Below, one piece after another: positions 45,237-54,158 of a stretch of DNA of 64,000 nucleotides. How positions within the stretch are numbered: the stretch's first letter is position 1; each line of letters opens with the position of its first letter. This DNA is from an uncultured Roseobacter sp. GTDB taxonomy: Bacteria; Pseudomonadota; Alphaproteobacteria; Rhodobacterales; Rhodobacteraceae. The notes beneath the pieces were generated by a model. It was given only the letters and a program-made list of their open reading frames with translations. It was not told the origin of the DNA and made no database searches. Position numbers and translations under genes: made by a program. Location: contig NZ_CANMNK010000001.1 in assembly GCF_947499265.1 (NCBI RefSeq), positions 18,501 to 82,500 on the forward strand, read 5' to 3'.

Positions 45237-45704
45237 TTAGTTTTCCGAAGGGCCTGACCGGCCACGCAGATAGACCTGTGCGGCAAAAATTGCGGAAATC
45301 CCTAGCATCAGAGTCACGATTGTCGCGGCCCCGGCCCATGTTGCGGTGCCGTGACGCAGGTCGGACAGGACCAGCAGAAGCGTGCCGCCGAACGCCACCA
45401 TCAAGGGCCCCAAGAGCGCGCGCGGTCTGTCTGCGAACATGAAAGCGGCAAAGCGGAACCCGGCGACTGCGATCACGAAATGCGCCACAAGGGTCAACGT
45501 CGGCGTGCAACGGATCAGGTTTCCGAGCGTCTCCATGTCGGCAACACATCCACTCGCGCCCACCACGAGCATGTAATATTTGACGATCAGCGTGATTCCC
45601 AACGCGAGCCCCAACAGCATCTGCGCCACCATCATCACGATCCACGCAGGCCGCACGAAAGCCGAGAGAAAACGGCTGTCGTCGTGGCTGAACTGATCTT
45701 GCAT
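45237..45704 (-). CDS. Hypothetical four-helix membrane protein
   Basis: A 155-residue protein with about four transmembrane segments (WIVMMVAQMLLGLALG; LTLVAHFVIAVAGFRF; PLMVAFGGTLLLVLS; IVTLMLGISAIFAAQ) and two Cys in the first outside loop (GCVADME and IRCTP). I do not recognise the family. The ATG at 45704 is chosen because upstream codons lack hydrophobic or conserved sequence. It is divergent from the polyol operon and about 207 bp upstream of the binding-protein gene. Confidence 0.6.
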   Translation of the reverse strand: MQDQFSHDDSRFLSAFVRPAWIVMMVAQMLLGLALGITLIVKYYMLVVGASGCVADMETLGNLIRCTPTLTLVAHFVIAVAGFRFAAFMFADRPRALLGPLMVAFGGTLLLVLSDLRHGTATWAGAATIVTLMLGISAIFAAQVYLRGRSGPSEN

Positions 45705-45976
45705 ATGGCGCACTCTTGGTCCGGGTTGCCCGCAAGATCGTGACCGGAAACCGGCCATCAGGCAATGTCGCCCAGAGTTGCCACATATCCCAGCGTCTGA
45801 TCTCTGAGACCCGAAAACACGCGCGGCGCGATCTGCTTGGCGCGGCTTTCTGTCCGGTCACCGGCGCGCAAAGCGGTCGTCGATGTATTCACTTTCCGGT
45901 CGAGCGGAAACGCCACGATTAAGTACCACACCAGGCGAGGTGCCATGGTGGCTTTGGGCCAGGTTAATATTTGTGA

Positions 45977-46004
45977 TTGTAATTAATTTCGCTTACTGTA
46001 ATAT
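45977..46004 (+). promoter_or_regulatory. Candidate promoter/operator of the polyol operon
   Basis: An AT-rich island in a GC-rich region, just upstream of the SorC-type regulator. TTGTAA (45977-45982) and TAATAT (45999-46004) are spaced 16 bp apart. The same stretch contains GTGATTGTAA on the left and TTAC...TCAC on the right, an imperfect inverted arrangement that could be the regulator's operator. Confidence 0.45.
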
Positions 46005-46033
46005 TTTTCACTTGAGGGAAAGATCGGATTCCA

Positions 46034-47002
46034 ATGGGTCAATCATTCAAGCATGATGACGAGCTAAGCCTGGCGACGCGGGCCGCCTGGCTGCACTTTG
46101 GGGGCGGGCTGTCACAAACCGATGTCGCCAAGCGGCTCGGCGTGACCAAGGTCAAAGCGCATCGGTTGATCAACCGGGCCAATCAGGAAGGCATCATCAA
46201 GATCAGCTTTGACGGCGAGATCGCCGAATGCGCGGCGCTCGAAATGAAGCTGAGCGAAACCTACAACCTGTCTTATTGCGAGGTCGTGCCCGATCTGGAT
46301 GAACCCGGCCTGCCGCTGCGCGCGCTGGGGCTGGCGGGGTCAAACTTCCTGAGCCGCGAAATCCTCAGCCGCACTAATGATGTGATCGGTGTTGGCAATG
46401 GGCGAACGCTGGCGTCCTGTGTACGGCTGATGGCGGCCACCGCCTCAAAAGACATCAAATTCGTCTCGCTCATGGGCGGGCTGACACGAAACTTTGCCGC
46501 AAACCCCCATGACGTCATGCACAGGCTCGCCGAGAAAACCGGCGCGGAGGCCTATTTCATGCCCGTCCCCTTCTTTGCCAATACCGCCGATGACCGCCGG
46601 GTCATGCTGGAGCAGCGCGGCGTCCCGGAGGTCACCGACATGGCGGCCGCGGCAGGGTTGAAGATTGTCGGGATCGGCACCGCAGACATGACCTCACAAA
46701 CCGTCACCGCCGGTTTCATCGAAAAACAAGCGATGCAGGAAGTGCGCGACCGCGGCGGTGTGGGCGAGCTTGTGGGGCACTTTTTCGACGCGCAGGGCAA
46801 ATACGTGAACACGGAACTATCGGACAGAACCCTGTCGGTGCGCATGGAAGCGCTGGAGAAAAGTAGAATTGTCGCCGTCGCAGGCGGCGAGGAGAAGACC
46901 CGTGCCATCGGGTCCGTATTGATGAGCGGTCTGCTGGACGGCCTCATCACCGACGAGCGCTCTGCAAGAGCGCTCCTTCACTCGATATCCAAGGGAGGAT
47001 AA
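46034..47002 (+). CDS. SorC/DeoR-type sugar-binding transcriptional regulator
   Basis: A 322-residue regulator with an N-terminal helix-turn-helix (LSQTDVAKRLGVTKVKAHRLINRA) and a C-terminal sugar-phosphate-binding domain (VIGVGNGRTLASCVRLM; VSLMGGLTRNFAANPHDVMHRLA; VAVAGGEEKTRAIGSVLMSGLLDGLITDE). The architecture matches EryD/SorC regulators that sense a phosphorylated intermediate. It is the first gene of the plus-strand operon; the binding-protein gene begins 2 bp after its stop, so regulator and importer are co-transcribed. Confidence 0.9.
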   Translation: MGQSFKHDDELSLATRAAWLHFGGGLSQTDVAKRLGVTKVKAHRLINRANQEGIIKISFDGEIAECAALEMKLSETYNLSYCEVVPDLDEPGLPLRALGLAGSNFLSREILSRTNDVIGVGNGRTLASCVRLMAATASKDIKFVSLMGGLTRNFAANPHDVMHRLAEKTGAEAYFMPVPFFANTADDRRVMLEQRGVPEVTDMAAAAGLKIVGIGTADMTSQTVTAGFIEKQAMQEVRDRGGVGELVGHFFDAQGKYVNTELSDRTLSVRMEALEKSRIVAVAGGEEKTRAIGSVLMSGLLDGLITDERSARALLHSISKGG

Positions 47003-47004
47003 GA

Positions 47005-48450
47005 ATGTACGAGAGAGAGAAGAGACTAGCCAAGTCCTATATAGAGGGCAAAATAAGCCGCCGCGGCATGCTGCGCGGCATGGCGTCCATGGGGGTCACG
47101 GCGGCCACTGCCGGGGTACTGGTCAACGCCGCCGCCACCCAAGCGCTCGCTCAGAACGGCTTTGACTGGAAGAAGCATGCGGGTACGACCGTAAAGCTTC
47201 TGTTGAACCAGCACCCCTATGCCGACGCAATGATTGCAAACATTGAGAACTTCAAAGAGCTCACCGGCATGGAAGTGGAGTACGACATTTTCCCTGAGGA
47301 TGTCTATTTCGATAAGGTCACAGCGGCGCTTTCCTCAGGGTCAAGCGAATATGATGCCTTTATGACCGGCGCATATATGACCTGGACCTACGGGCCCGCC
47401 GGTTGGATTGACGATCTGAACGAATACATCGGCGACTCGGAGAAAACGAACCCCGACTATGATTGGGACGACATGTTGCAGGGTGTGCGTGATTCCTGCG
47501 CCTGGAACGGGCAACCCGGCGGCGCGCTGGGGTCTGCGGATGCCAAACAGTGGTGCATTCCGTGGGGCTATGAGCAAAACAACCTGACCTACAACAGCCG
47601 AATGTTCCAAGAGGCCGGTCTGTCGATTCCGACAAACCTCGACGAACTGGTCGCAACGGCGGGTGAGGCGAATTCGAAACTGGACGGTGTCTACGGCATC
47701 GGGGTACGGGGCTCGCGGTCCTGGGCGACCATCCACCCTGGATTCCTCTCGGCCTATGCCAACTTTGGCCAGAAAGACCTGAACGTGGGCGATGACGGCA
47801 AACTGTCGGCGGCGATGAACACGGATGTCTCCCGCGCCATGCACGAGAAATGGGTGCAGATGATCCAGGAAAGCGGCGCGCCGGATTGGGCAACGCACAC
47901 CTGGTATCAGGCGGGCACGGATCTGGGCGCGGGCAAATCCGCGATGATCTTCGACGCGGACATTCTGGGCTATTTCATGAATGGCGGCGAAAACGCCGAA
48001 GCGGGCAACCTGTCCTTTGCGCCATTTGCAGCCAACCCAGACGCCGATGCACCAACGCCGAACATCTGGATCTGGTCGCTGGCGATGGCCAGTGCGTCCA
48101 AGCAAAAGGATGCGGCCTGGTACTTCATGCAATGGGCGTCGGGTCCTGAACATGGCCTGTTCGGCGCAACGGAGATGGATTTCGTCAACCCGGTCCGCAA
48201 ATCGGTCTGGGCGGATGCGGGCTTCACCTCGCGCCTGGACAGCAGCTACCCCGGCTATGTTGAAATGCATGACCTCTCCGCACCGGGTGCAAAAATCCAC
48301 TTCACCGCGCAACCGTTGTTTTTCGACCTGACCACAGAGTGGGCGGCGACGCTGCAGAAGATGGTCGCGAATGAAGTGCCCGTTGATGAAGGCCTGGACC
48401 AACTGGCCCAGAGCGTGGACCGCCAGTTGAAAGAGGCCGGTCTGGGCTAA
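47005..48450 (+). CDS. Tat-exported extracellular solute-binding protein (polyol/sugar)
   Basis: A 481-residue family-1 binding protein. The N-terminus has a twin-arginine signal (ISRRGMLRGM then hydrophobic VTAATAGVLV, cleavage near ALAQN). The mature part has LLNQHPYADAMIANIENFKELTGM and FDADILGYFMNG, like sugar and polyol receptors. It belongs to the importer encoded by the next four genes, whose two-ATPase layout resembles the glycerol system GlpSTPQV of Rhizobium. Tat export suggests folding before secretion. Confidence 0.88.
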   Translation: MYEREKRLAKSYIEGKISRRGMLRGMASMGVTAATAGVLVNAAATQALAQNGFDWKKHAGTTVKLLLNQHPYADAMIANIENFKELTGMEVEYDIFPEDVYFDKVTAALSSGSSEYDAFMTGAYMTWTYGPAGWIDDLNEYIGDSEKTNPDYDWDDMLQGVRDSCAWNGQPGGALGSADAKQWCIPWGYEQNNLTYNSRMFQEAGLSIPTNLDELVATAGEANSKLDGVYGIGVRGSRSWATIHPGFLSAYANFGQKDLNVGDDGKLSAAMNTDVSRAMHEKWVQMIQESGAPDWATHTWYQAGTDLGAGKSAMIFDADILGYFMNGGENAEAGNLSFAPFAANPDADAPTPNIWIWSLAMASASKQKDAAWYFMQWASGPEHGLFGATEMDFVNPVRKSVWADAGFTSRLDSSYPGYVEMHDLSAPGAKIHFTAQPLFFDLTTEWAATLQKMVANEVPVDEGLDQLAQSVDRQLKEAGLG

Positions 48451-48466
48451 ACACCCCATCTCCCCA

Positions 48467-48502
48467 GGCCCGCTGCCGCGCATGCTACAGCGGCGGCGGG
48501 CC
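48467..48502 (+). terminator. Strong stem-loop between binding-protein and permease genes
   Basis: Arms GGCCCGCTGCCGC (48467-48479) and GCGGCGGCGGGCC (48490-48502) form a 13-bp stem (one G-U pair in RNA) with a 10-nt loop. There is no T-run. Position after the binding-protein gene fits the usual mRNA-stabilising/attenuating element that keeps receptor levels above permease levels. Confidence 0.65.
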
Positions 48503-48566
48503 ACCTTTGGACTTTCGAACACAGCATGCAACACGGCGCGCCAGCGTCGGGTCAGAGAGATTTGCA

Positions 48567-49490
48567 ATGACAACCGCAACCGCAGGCGATCCGCCAAAGC
48601 GCACATTCAAGATCAGCAAGAGGTATCTGCCCTACCTGCTGAGCCTGCCCGCGCTGCTGACATGCATCGGCATACTCATTCCGTTCTTCACCGCGGTTGC
48701 CTATTCACTGCAACGGTATCGCCTGTCTCAGCCTTGGGCGCGGGAATACAACTGGGGTGCCAACTATCTGAATTTCCTGTCCGATCCGTCGTTCTGGAAC
48801 ACGCTGAAGGTCTCGCTGACCTACGCCTTTCTGACCGTCGGCATCGAACTTCTCCTGGGGCTCGGGATCGCCCTGCTGTTGCAAAAACGGACCCGGTTTA
48901 ACAATTTCGTGTCGATCATGCTGCTGATGCCGCTGATGACGGCCCCCGCGCTCGCCTCGCTGATGTGGAAGCTGATGACCAACCCCGGCTTTGGCATCCT
49001 CAGTTATTTCGCCGAACTGCTGGGGATCGAGGACATGCGGTGGGCCTCCGATCCATCCACCGCGATGCTGACCGTGGTGATCGTCGATGTCTGGGTCTAC
49101 ACGCCTTTCATCATGATCCTGCTGTTGGCAGGCCTGCGCTCCCTGCCGCGACAACCGTTTGAAGCGGCAGAGCTGGACGGCGTGCCGCGTCTCTTCGTGT
49201 TCTGGCGCATCACGTTGCCGATGCTGACACCGTTCCTGCTGACCGCGACGCTCTTCCGGGTGATCGAGTCGATCCAGCAATTCGACATCATATACGCAAT
49301 GACCCAGGGCGGCCCCGGCGACACGCTGACCGTGTTCCAGGTCGAGGCCTATCTGAACTTCTTCCAATCCACCAATGTCGGTCGCTCCGCCGCGCTGTTG
49401 ATGATCCTCTGGGCCATCACCTATTTCCTGTCGAGCGTCTTCATCAAGAACTGGCTGCGCTTGCGTGAACGCGCACGCGGCGAAGCATAG
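48567..49490 (+). CDS. ABC transporter permease (GlpP-like)
   Basis: A 307-residue permease with about six helices. The coupling loop EAAELDGVPRLFVFWRITLPML carries the EAA motif. The frame is open 20 codons upstream, but the ATG at 48567 follows GAGAGA. Its partner permease starts 12 bp downstream. The pair resembles MalF/MalG-type sugar permeases and the GlpP/GlpQ glycerol permeases. Confidence 0.9.
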   Translation: MTTATAGDPPKRTFKISKRYLPYLLSLPALLTCIGILIPFFTAVAYSLQRYRLSQPWAREYNWGANYLNFLSDPSFWNTLKVSLTYAFLTVGIELLLGLGIALLLQKRTRFNNFVSIMLLMPLMTAPALASLMWKLMTNPGFGILSYFAELLGIEDMRWASDPSTAMLTVVIVDVWVYTPFIMILLLAGLRSLPRQPFEAAELDGVPRLFVFWRITLPMLTPFLLTATLFRVIESIQQFDIIYAMTQGGPGDTLTVFQVEAYLNFFQSTNVGRSAALLMILWAITYFLSSVFIKNWLRLRERARGEA

Positions 49491-49502
49491 GAGGCCCGCA
49501 GA

Positions 49503-50360
49503 ATGCAATCAGTCAGCACATTGGAACGGGTTCTGCGCGGGATCGCCATCACCGTGATCATCCTGTTTTTCATGTTCCCGATCCTGTGGATTTTCCTGAT
49601 GTCGTTTCAGACGAATGAGACGATCCTCAGGGTGCCGCCGTCGATCTTTTTCGAACCCACTTTGGTCAACTACAAAGCGCTGATTTCAGGACGTCTGGAA
49701 GGCAGCACCGCGACGCTGGAGATCGCCTTCATGAGCAATCTCTACAACTCGCTGTTTCTGTCGGTGACCTCTGTCACAGTGGGCCTTTTGCTGGGTGTTC
49801 CCGCGGCTTATGCCTTTGCGCGGTTGAAATTCCGCGGCTCCGAGGACATCGCCTTCACCCTGCTGTCGTTTCGGTTTGCCCCGCCGCTGTTGGTCTTGTT
49901 GCCCCTGACCATCTACTTTCAGCAGATCGGGCTGGCGGATACCTACGTGGGTCTGATCTGGGTCTACCAGTTGATCGTGCTGCCGCTGATCCTGTGGATC
50001 GTGCGTGGCTATTTCGAGGATATTCCCGCAGACATCGAATATGCCTACCGGATTGCCGGGCATGGGTTTTGGGCAACCTTCCGCAGGATCGCCCTGCCGC
50101 TGGCGGGACCGGGCATTGCCGCCGCAGGTCTGCTGGCCTTCATCTTTGCCTGGAACAACTTCATCTTTGCGCTGGTGCTGGCCTCTGCTGACAAACAACC
50201 CGTCACCGTTGGGGCGCTGGCTTTCATCACCGCGTCCGGCATCAACTACGGACAGATCGCCGCCGGGATCATCCTGTCCATCGCACCGACATTCGCCCTC
50301 GCTCTCTATGCCCAGCGTTACCTCGTCGAAGGTCTGTCGCTTGGCGCGGTGAAAGGCTAG
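49503..50360 (+). CDS. ABC transporter permease (GlpQ-like)
   Basis: A 285-residue MalG-type permease with about six helices: an N-terminal helix (IAITVIILFFMFPILWIFLMSF), periplasmic loop, and the coupling loop IEYAYRIAGHGFWATFRRIALPLAGPG. The usual EAA motif is changed to EYA/RIAG, a mild deviation. It sits 3 bp before the first ATPase gene. Confidence 0.9.
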   Translation: MQSVSTLERVLRGIAITVIILFFMFPILWIFLMSFQTNETILRVPPSIFFEPTLVNYKALISGRLEGSTATLEIAFMSNLYNSLFLSVTSVTVGLLLGVPAAYAFARLKFRGSEDIAFTLLSFRFAPPLLVLLPLTIYFQQIGLADTYVGLIWVYQLIVLPLILWIVRGYFEDIPADIEYAYRIAGHGFWATFRRIALPLAGPGIAAAGLLAFIFAWNNFIFALVLASADKQPVTVGALAFITASGINYGQIAAGIILSIAPTFALALYAQRYLVEGLSLGAVKG

Positions 50361-50363
50361 CTC

Positions 50364-51479
50364 ATGTCCCTTGAATTGCACGACATCAGCAAAAGCTTCA
50401 AAGACGACAAGGTGCTGGATGGTGTCTCGCTGTCGGTGCCCGAGGGTAAAACACTTGTGCTTTTTGGACCGTCGGGCGCGGGGAAAACGGTCCTGTTGCG
50501 CCTGATCGCCGGGGTCATCGAACCAGACGCAGGCCATGTCGAAATAGCGGGCCGCAATGTCGACGGGGTGGAGCCCGAAGATCGCAACATCGGCATGGCC
50601 TTTCAGAATTTCGCGCTCTTTCCGCATATGGACGCCCACGCCAATATCGCCAGTCCGCTGACCGCGCAGAAACAGGGAAAATCGGCGATCGAGGCCGGTG
50701 TGCAAAGCCTGGCACGGCTGCTCAAGATCGAACATGTGCTGGGTCACAAGCCCAAGGAGCTGTCCAACGGGCAAAAGCAGCGAACCGCGCTGGCACGGGC
50801 GCTGGCGGGCAAACCCAAGGTTCTGCTGCTGGATGATCCGCTGCGCAATGTCGATGCCAAGCTGCGGTTTGAAATGCGGCTGGAGCTGCCAAGGCTGCTC
50901 TCCGATCAGAATGCGACAGTGGTTTACGTCACGCAGGACTACAAGGAAGCGATGGCATTTGGCGATGAGATCGCCGTGATCAATGGTGGCGTCATTCAGC
51001 AAATCGGAACGCCGGAACAAATCTACCTGTCCCCCGCCAACGTGGAGATTGCGCGCCTGTTCGGGGACCCGGTGATCAATTTCCTGGATGTGACGCCGCA
51101 GGAAGACCGCGACGGTGTCTTCGCCATGATTTCGGACAAGCGGGTCAATCTGGATGCCGGTCACAAACATGCTGTGGGCCAGGATTGTGTCCTCGGCATC
51201 CGGCCGGAATCCGTTTTGTTCGTTGCCGAAGATCACATCCGCGCCGTGCCTGTCACGGTGGAGGCGGAAACACCGCTCAATGAAAAGACGGTCAACCTCT
51301 GCCTGACCGCACGTGGGCGAGAGATCATGGCCTCGCGCCCCTCCGGGACGCCCGGGCCAGCGACGGGACCGGCATTCGTGACCATTGATGCCTCCCATGC
51401 CGTTCTGTTCGACAAGCAATCAGGCGCATTGATCCCGCAGGACGAGAGCGCCGCCCTGCCAAAGGGAGAAGTTGCATGA
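50364..51479 (+). CDS. ABC transporter ATPase with degenerate catalytic residues (GlpS-like)
   Basis: A 371-residue MalK/UgpC-type ATPase. Walker A (GPSGAGKT, 35-42) and the Q-loop Gln81 are intact, but the signature is LSNGQ (133-137) instead of LSGGQ, the catalytic Glu after Walker B is Asp158 (LLLDDP), and the switch His is Gln191 (VTQDYKEAM). C-terminal regulatory OB folds are present. It probably forms a heterodimer with the next gene's product and contributes a weak or inactive hydrolysis site. Confidence 0.9.
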   Translation: MSLELHDISKSFKDDKVLDGVSLSVPEGKTLVLFGPSGAGKTVLLRLIAGVIEPDAGHVEIAGRNVDGVEPEDRNIGMAFQNFALFPHMDAHANIASPLTAQKQGKSAIEAGVQSLARLLKIEHVLGHKPKELSNGQKQRTALARALAGKPKVLLLDDPLRNVDAKLRFEMRLELPRLLSDQNATVVYVTQDYKEAMAFGDEIAVINGGVIQQIGTPEQIYLSPANVEIARLFGDPVINFLDVTPQEDRDGVFAMISDKRVNLDAGHKHAVGQDCVLGIRPESVLFVAEDHIRAVPVTVEAETPLNEKTVNLCLTARGREIMASRPSGTPGPATGPAFVTIDASHAVLFDKQSGALIPQDESAALPKGEVA

Positions 51480-52603
51480 GTGAGGTGATGTTGAAACTGG
51501 ATCGTGTCGACAAATTCTACGGTCTGATCGACCACGGCGTGCATGCGGTGCGCGACATCTCCATGGAGGTGAAGCAGGGTGATATCGTCGCGCTTCTGGG
51601 CTCCTCGGGGTGTGGCAAAACATCGACCCTGCGCATGGTTGCCGGGTTTGAACCGGTCAGCCGGGGCAGCATCAGCATCAATGGCCGGGAAATCCATCAT
51701 CTCCCGCCGGTCAAACGCAATGTCGCGATGGCCTTTGAAGGCTACTCGCTCTACCCGACCGTGACCGTGCGCGACAACATCGCCTTTGCCCTGAAAAGCG
51801 GCAATCTGCCTGCCACCGAAGTGGCCAGGAAGGTCGAAAATGTTGCGGAGATGCTTGAGATTTCCAACATCCTCGATCGCTACGCAACCTCCATTTCCGG
51901 CGGCCAGCAACAGCGCGCCTCCCTCGCCCGCGCGCTGATCCGCGACGCCGATCTGCATTTGCTGGATGAGCCGATGGGCCAGTTGGAACCGCAATTGCGC
52001 ACGTTGCTGCGCGGGCGCATCAAATCCTACATCAAGGAGCGTGGTCTGACCGCAATCCTTGTCACCCACGATCAGACAGAGGCAAACGCCCTTGCCGACA
52101 AGATTGCTGTCATGGAGGATGGCGAGCTGCAGCAATACGCCAGCCCGGATGAGATCAAGGAGGCCCCCGCCAATCTCTTCACCGGCACCTTTGTTGGCGA
52201 ACCCCCGATGAACGTTTTCCCCGCAACCGTCACCATAGCGGATGCAATGGTCACGCTGGAAATGGCGGACGGGCTGGTATTGACCTATCCGGCCAATGCC
52301 TTCCCCAATGATCTACTGGCCCGATTGGTTGAACTGCAACAAATCACGCTGGGCGTGCGCCCCTATTCGGTGAAACGCAGCGAGAAAGGGGCACCGGCGG
52401 TCATCGTCGCCAATCAATGGCTGGGCGATCAGACCCATATCGCCGCCAGTTTCGCAGGCAGCGCGCTGGTTCTGGTCGAACACGACCGCACACATCTGTC
52501 TGTGGGCGATCGGATTGCCGTCAATCTGGAACCCTCGGACCTGCATGTCTTTAATCCGGCCACCGGAATGGCCGTCAGCCATGGGACAGAATTGGTCGGA
52601 TGA
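51476..52603 (+). CDS. ABC transporter ATPase, catalytic partner (GlpT-like)
   Basis: A 375-residue MalK-type ATPase. Walker A (LGSSGCGKT), signature ISGGQQQR, catalytic Glu165 (LLDEP) and switch His198 (VTHDQTEA) are canonical. The Q-loop Gln is Glu88 (MAFEGYSLYP) and the D-loop is GQLEPQ rather than S-x-LDAK. It overlaps the first ATPase gene by 4 bp. With it, two asymmetric ATP sites would form: this protein's Walker motifs face the partner's LSNGQ, and the partner's defective site faces this ISGGQ. Confidence 0.9.
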   Translation: MSEVMLKLDRVDKFYGLIDHGVHAVRDISMEVKQGDIVALLGSSGCGKTSTLRMVAGFEPVSRGSISINGREIHHLPPVKRNVAMAFEGYSLYPTVTVRDNIAFALKSGNLPATEVARKVENVAEMLEISNILDRYATSISGGQQQRASLARALIRDADLHLLDEPMGQLEPQLRTLLRGRIKSYIKERGLTAILVTHDQTEANALADKIAVMEDGELQQYASPDEIKEAPANLFTGTFVGEPPMNVFPATVTIADAMVTLEMADGLVLTYPANAFPNDLLARLVELQQITLGVRPYSVKRSEKGAPAVIVANQWLGDQTHIAASFAGSALVLVEHDRTHLSVGDRIAVNLEPSDLHVFNPATGMAVSHGTELVG

Positions 52604-54156
52604 GCCGGGATCTGATCATAGGCATCGACGCGGGCACCTCCGTGATCAAATCCGTCGCCTTCGATCTGGCGGGGCGTCAGCTGGCCGTGGCCTCCGTGCC
52701 CAACCGCTACAACACAGATACCACCGGCGCGGTGACACAATCGCTGGCGCAGACGTGGCAGGACTGCGTGACATCTATGGCGCAGCTGGCCGAGATGCTC
52801 CCCGATCTGGCCGGTCGCACCGATGCGATTGCTGTCACCGGCCAGGGCGATGGCACCTGGCTGGTGGGGTCGAATAACCAACCGGTCGGCGATGGCTGGC
52901 TCTGGCTGGACGCGCGCGCAGGCAGCGTTGCGCAGGCCATGCGTGATACCGACGCGGACGAAGCCCGTTTTCTGTCCACAGGCACGGGCCTGAACGCCTG
53001 CCAACAGGGTGTGCAGCTGACGCATATGATGGACATCGCACCGGATCAGCTGGCACAGGCCGAGGTTGCGTTTCACTGCAAGGATTGGCTGTACCTCAAT
53101 CTGACCGGCGTGCGGGCAACCGATCCGTCGGAGGCGTGTTTTACATTCGGGGATTTCAGAACCCGCAGCTATAGCGACGAGGTCATCGGGTTTTATGGCC
53201 TGGGCGATCATGCCCGACTGCTGCCCCCGATTTGCGATGGGTCCAAAACGACCCATGCGCTGACTGATGAGGCCGCCGCCCGCACCGGGTTGCGCGCTGG
53301 CACTCCGGTTGTCTTGGGATATGTCGATGTCGTCTGCAGCGCTTTGGGCGCCGGAGCCTATCAGGCGCATCACCCCGTGGGGTGCACCATTGTCGGCACC
53401 ACGGGCGTGCATATCCGGGCAACCGCGCCAGAGGACATCGTGCTCAACGCCGAGCAACGCACCGGCTACGTGATGATCATGCCGGTCGAAGATGTCGCAG
53501 CGCATTTGCAGACCAACATGGCAAGCACTCTGAACCTCGATTGGGTGCGCGGTCTGGTGGGGGAGGTCGCCGGGACCCTTGGCGCCGAGGTCACGGAGGA
53601 TCAGTTGCTGACGCTGATGAATGACTGGATTGCCACGGCAAAACCCGCGTCCCTCCTCTATCACCCCTATATCTCCGATGCTGGCGAGCGTGGGCCCTTC
53701 ATTGACCACACGGCGCGGTCCAGCTTCATCGGGCTCACGTCTGCGCATGGGTTCGGCGATCTGATGCGCGCCACGGCGGAGGGTCTCGGGCTGGCGGCGC
53801 GGGATTGCTATGCCGCGATGGGCCAGACCCCGAATGAGGTGCGCCTGACGGGTGGTGCCGCGCGGTCTCGGACGCTGCGCGACATCTTTTCCGCCGCCCT
53901 TGGCGTTCCGGTTCGGCAATCTCTGCGAGAAGAAGCAGGTGCCGCGGGCGCCGCGATGATGGCCGCCGTGGCCATCGGGGCCTATGAAGACATGGCGCAT
54001 TGTCTCGCCGATTGGGTCACGCCACTGCTGGGGGAAAGCGAGACGCCCGACCGCGAACTTACCGCCCTCTATGACCAGCTCTTTCCGAATTACACCGCCG
54101 CACGAAAAGCGCTTCAGCCCGTTTGGCATGGGCTTGCCCACCGAGAGGACCTTTAA
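52600..54156 (+). CDS. FGGY-family carbohydrate kinase (erythritol-kinase-like)
   Basis: A 518-residue kinase of the FGGY family. ATP/phosphate motif 1 is IIGIDAGTSVIKSVAFDL, and the conserved TGQGDGTWLV, HCKDWLYLNLTGVRATDPSEA and RLTGGAARSRTLRDIFS segments resemble erythritol kinase (EryA) more than glycerol or xylulose kinases, judged from memory. It would phosphorylate the imported polyol. It overlaps the ATPase gene by 4 bp. Confidence 0.88.
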   Translation: MSRDLIIGIDAGTSVIKSVAFDLAGRQLAVASVPNRYNTDTTGAVTQSLAQTWQDCVTSMAQLAEMLPDLAGRTDAIAVTGQGDGTWLVGSNNQPVGDGWLWLDARAGSVAQAMRDTDADEARFLSTGTGLNACQQGVQLTHMMDIAPDQLAQAEVAFHCKDWLYLNLTGVRATDPSEACFTFGDFRTRSYSDEVIGFYGLGDHARLLPPICDGSKTTHALTDEAAARTGLRAGTPVVLGYVDVVCSALGAGAYQAHHPVGCTIVGTTGVHIRATAPEDIVLNAEQRTGYVMIMPVEDVAAHLQTNMASTLNLDWVRGLVGEVAGTLGAEVTEDQLLTLMNDWIATAKPASLLYHPYISDAGERGPFIDHTARSSFIGLTSAHGFGDLMRATAEGLGLAARDCYAAMGQTPNEVRLTGGAARSRTLRDIFSAALGVPVRQSLREEAGAAGAAMMAAVAIGAYEDMAHCLADWVTPLLGESETPDRELTALYDQLFPNYTAARKALQPVWHGLAHREDL

Positions 54157-54158
54157 TC

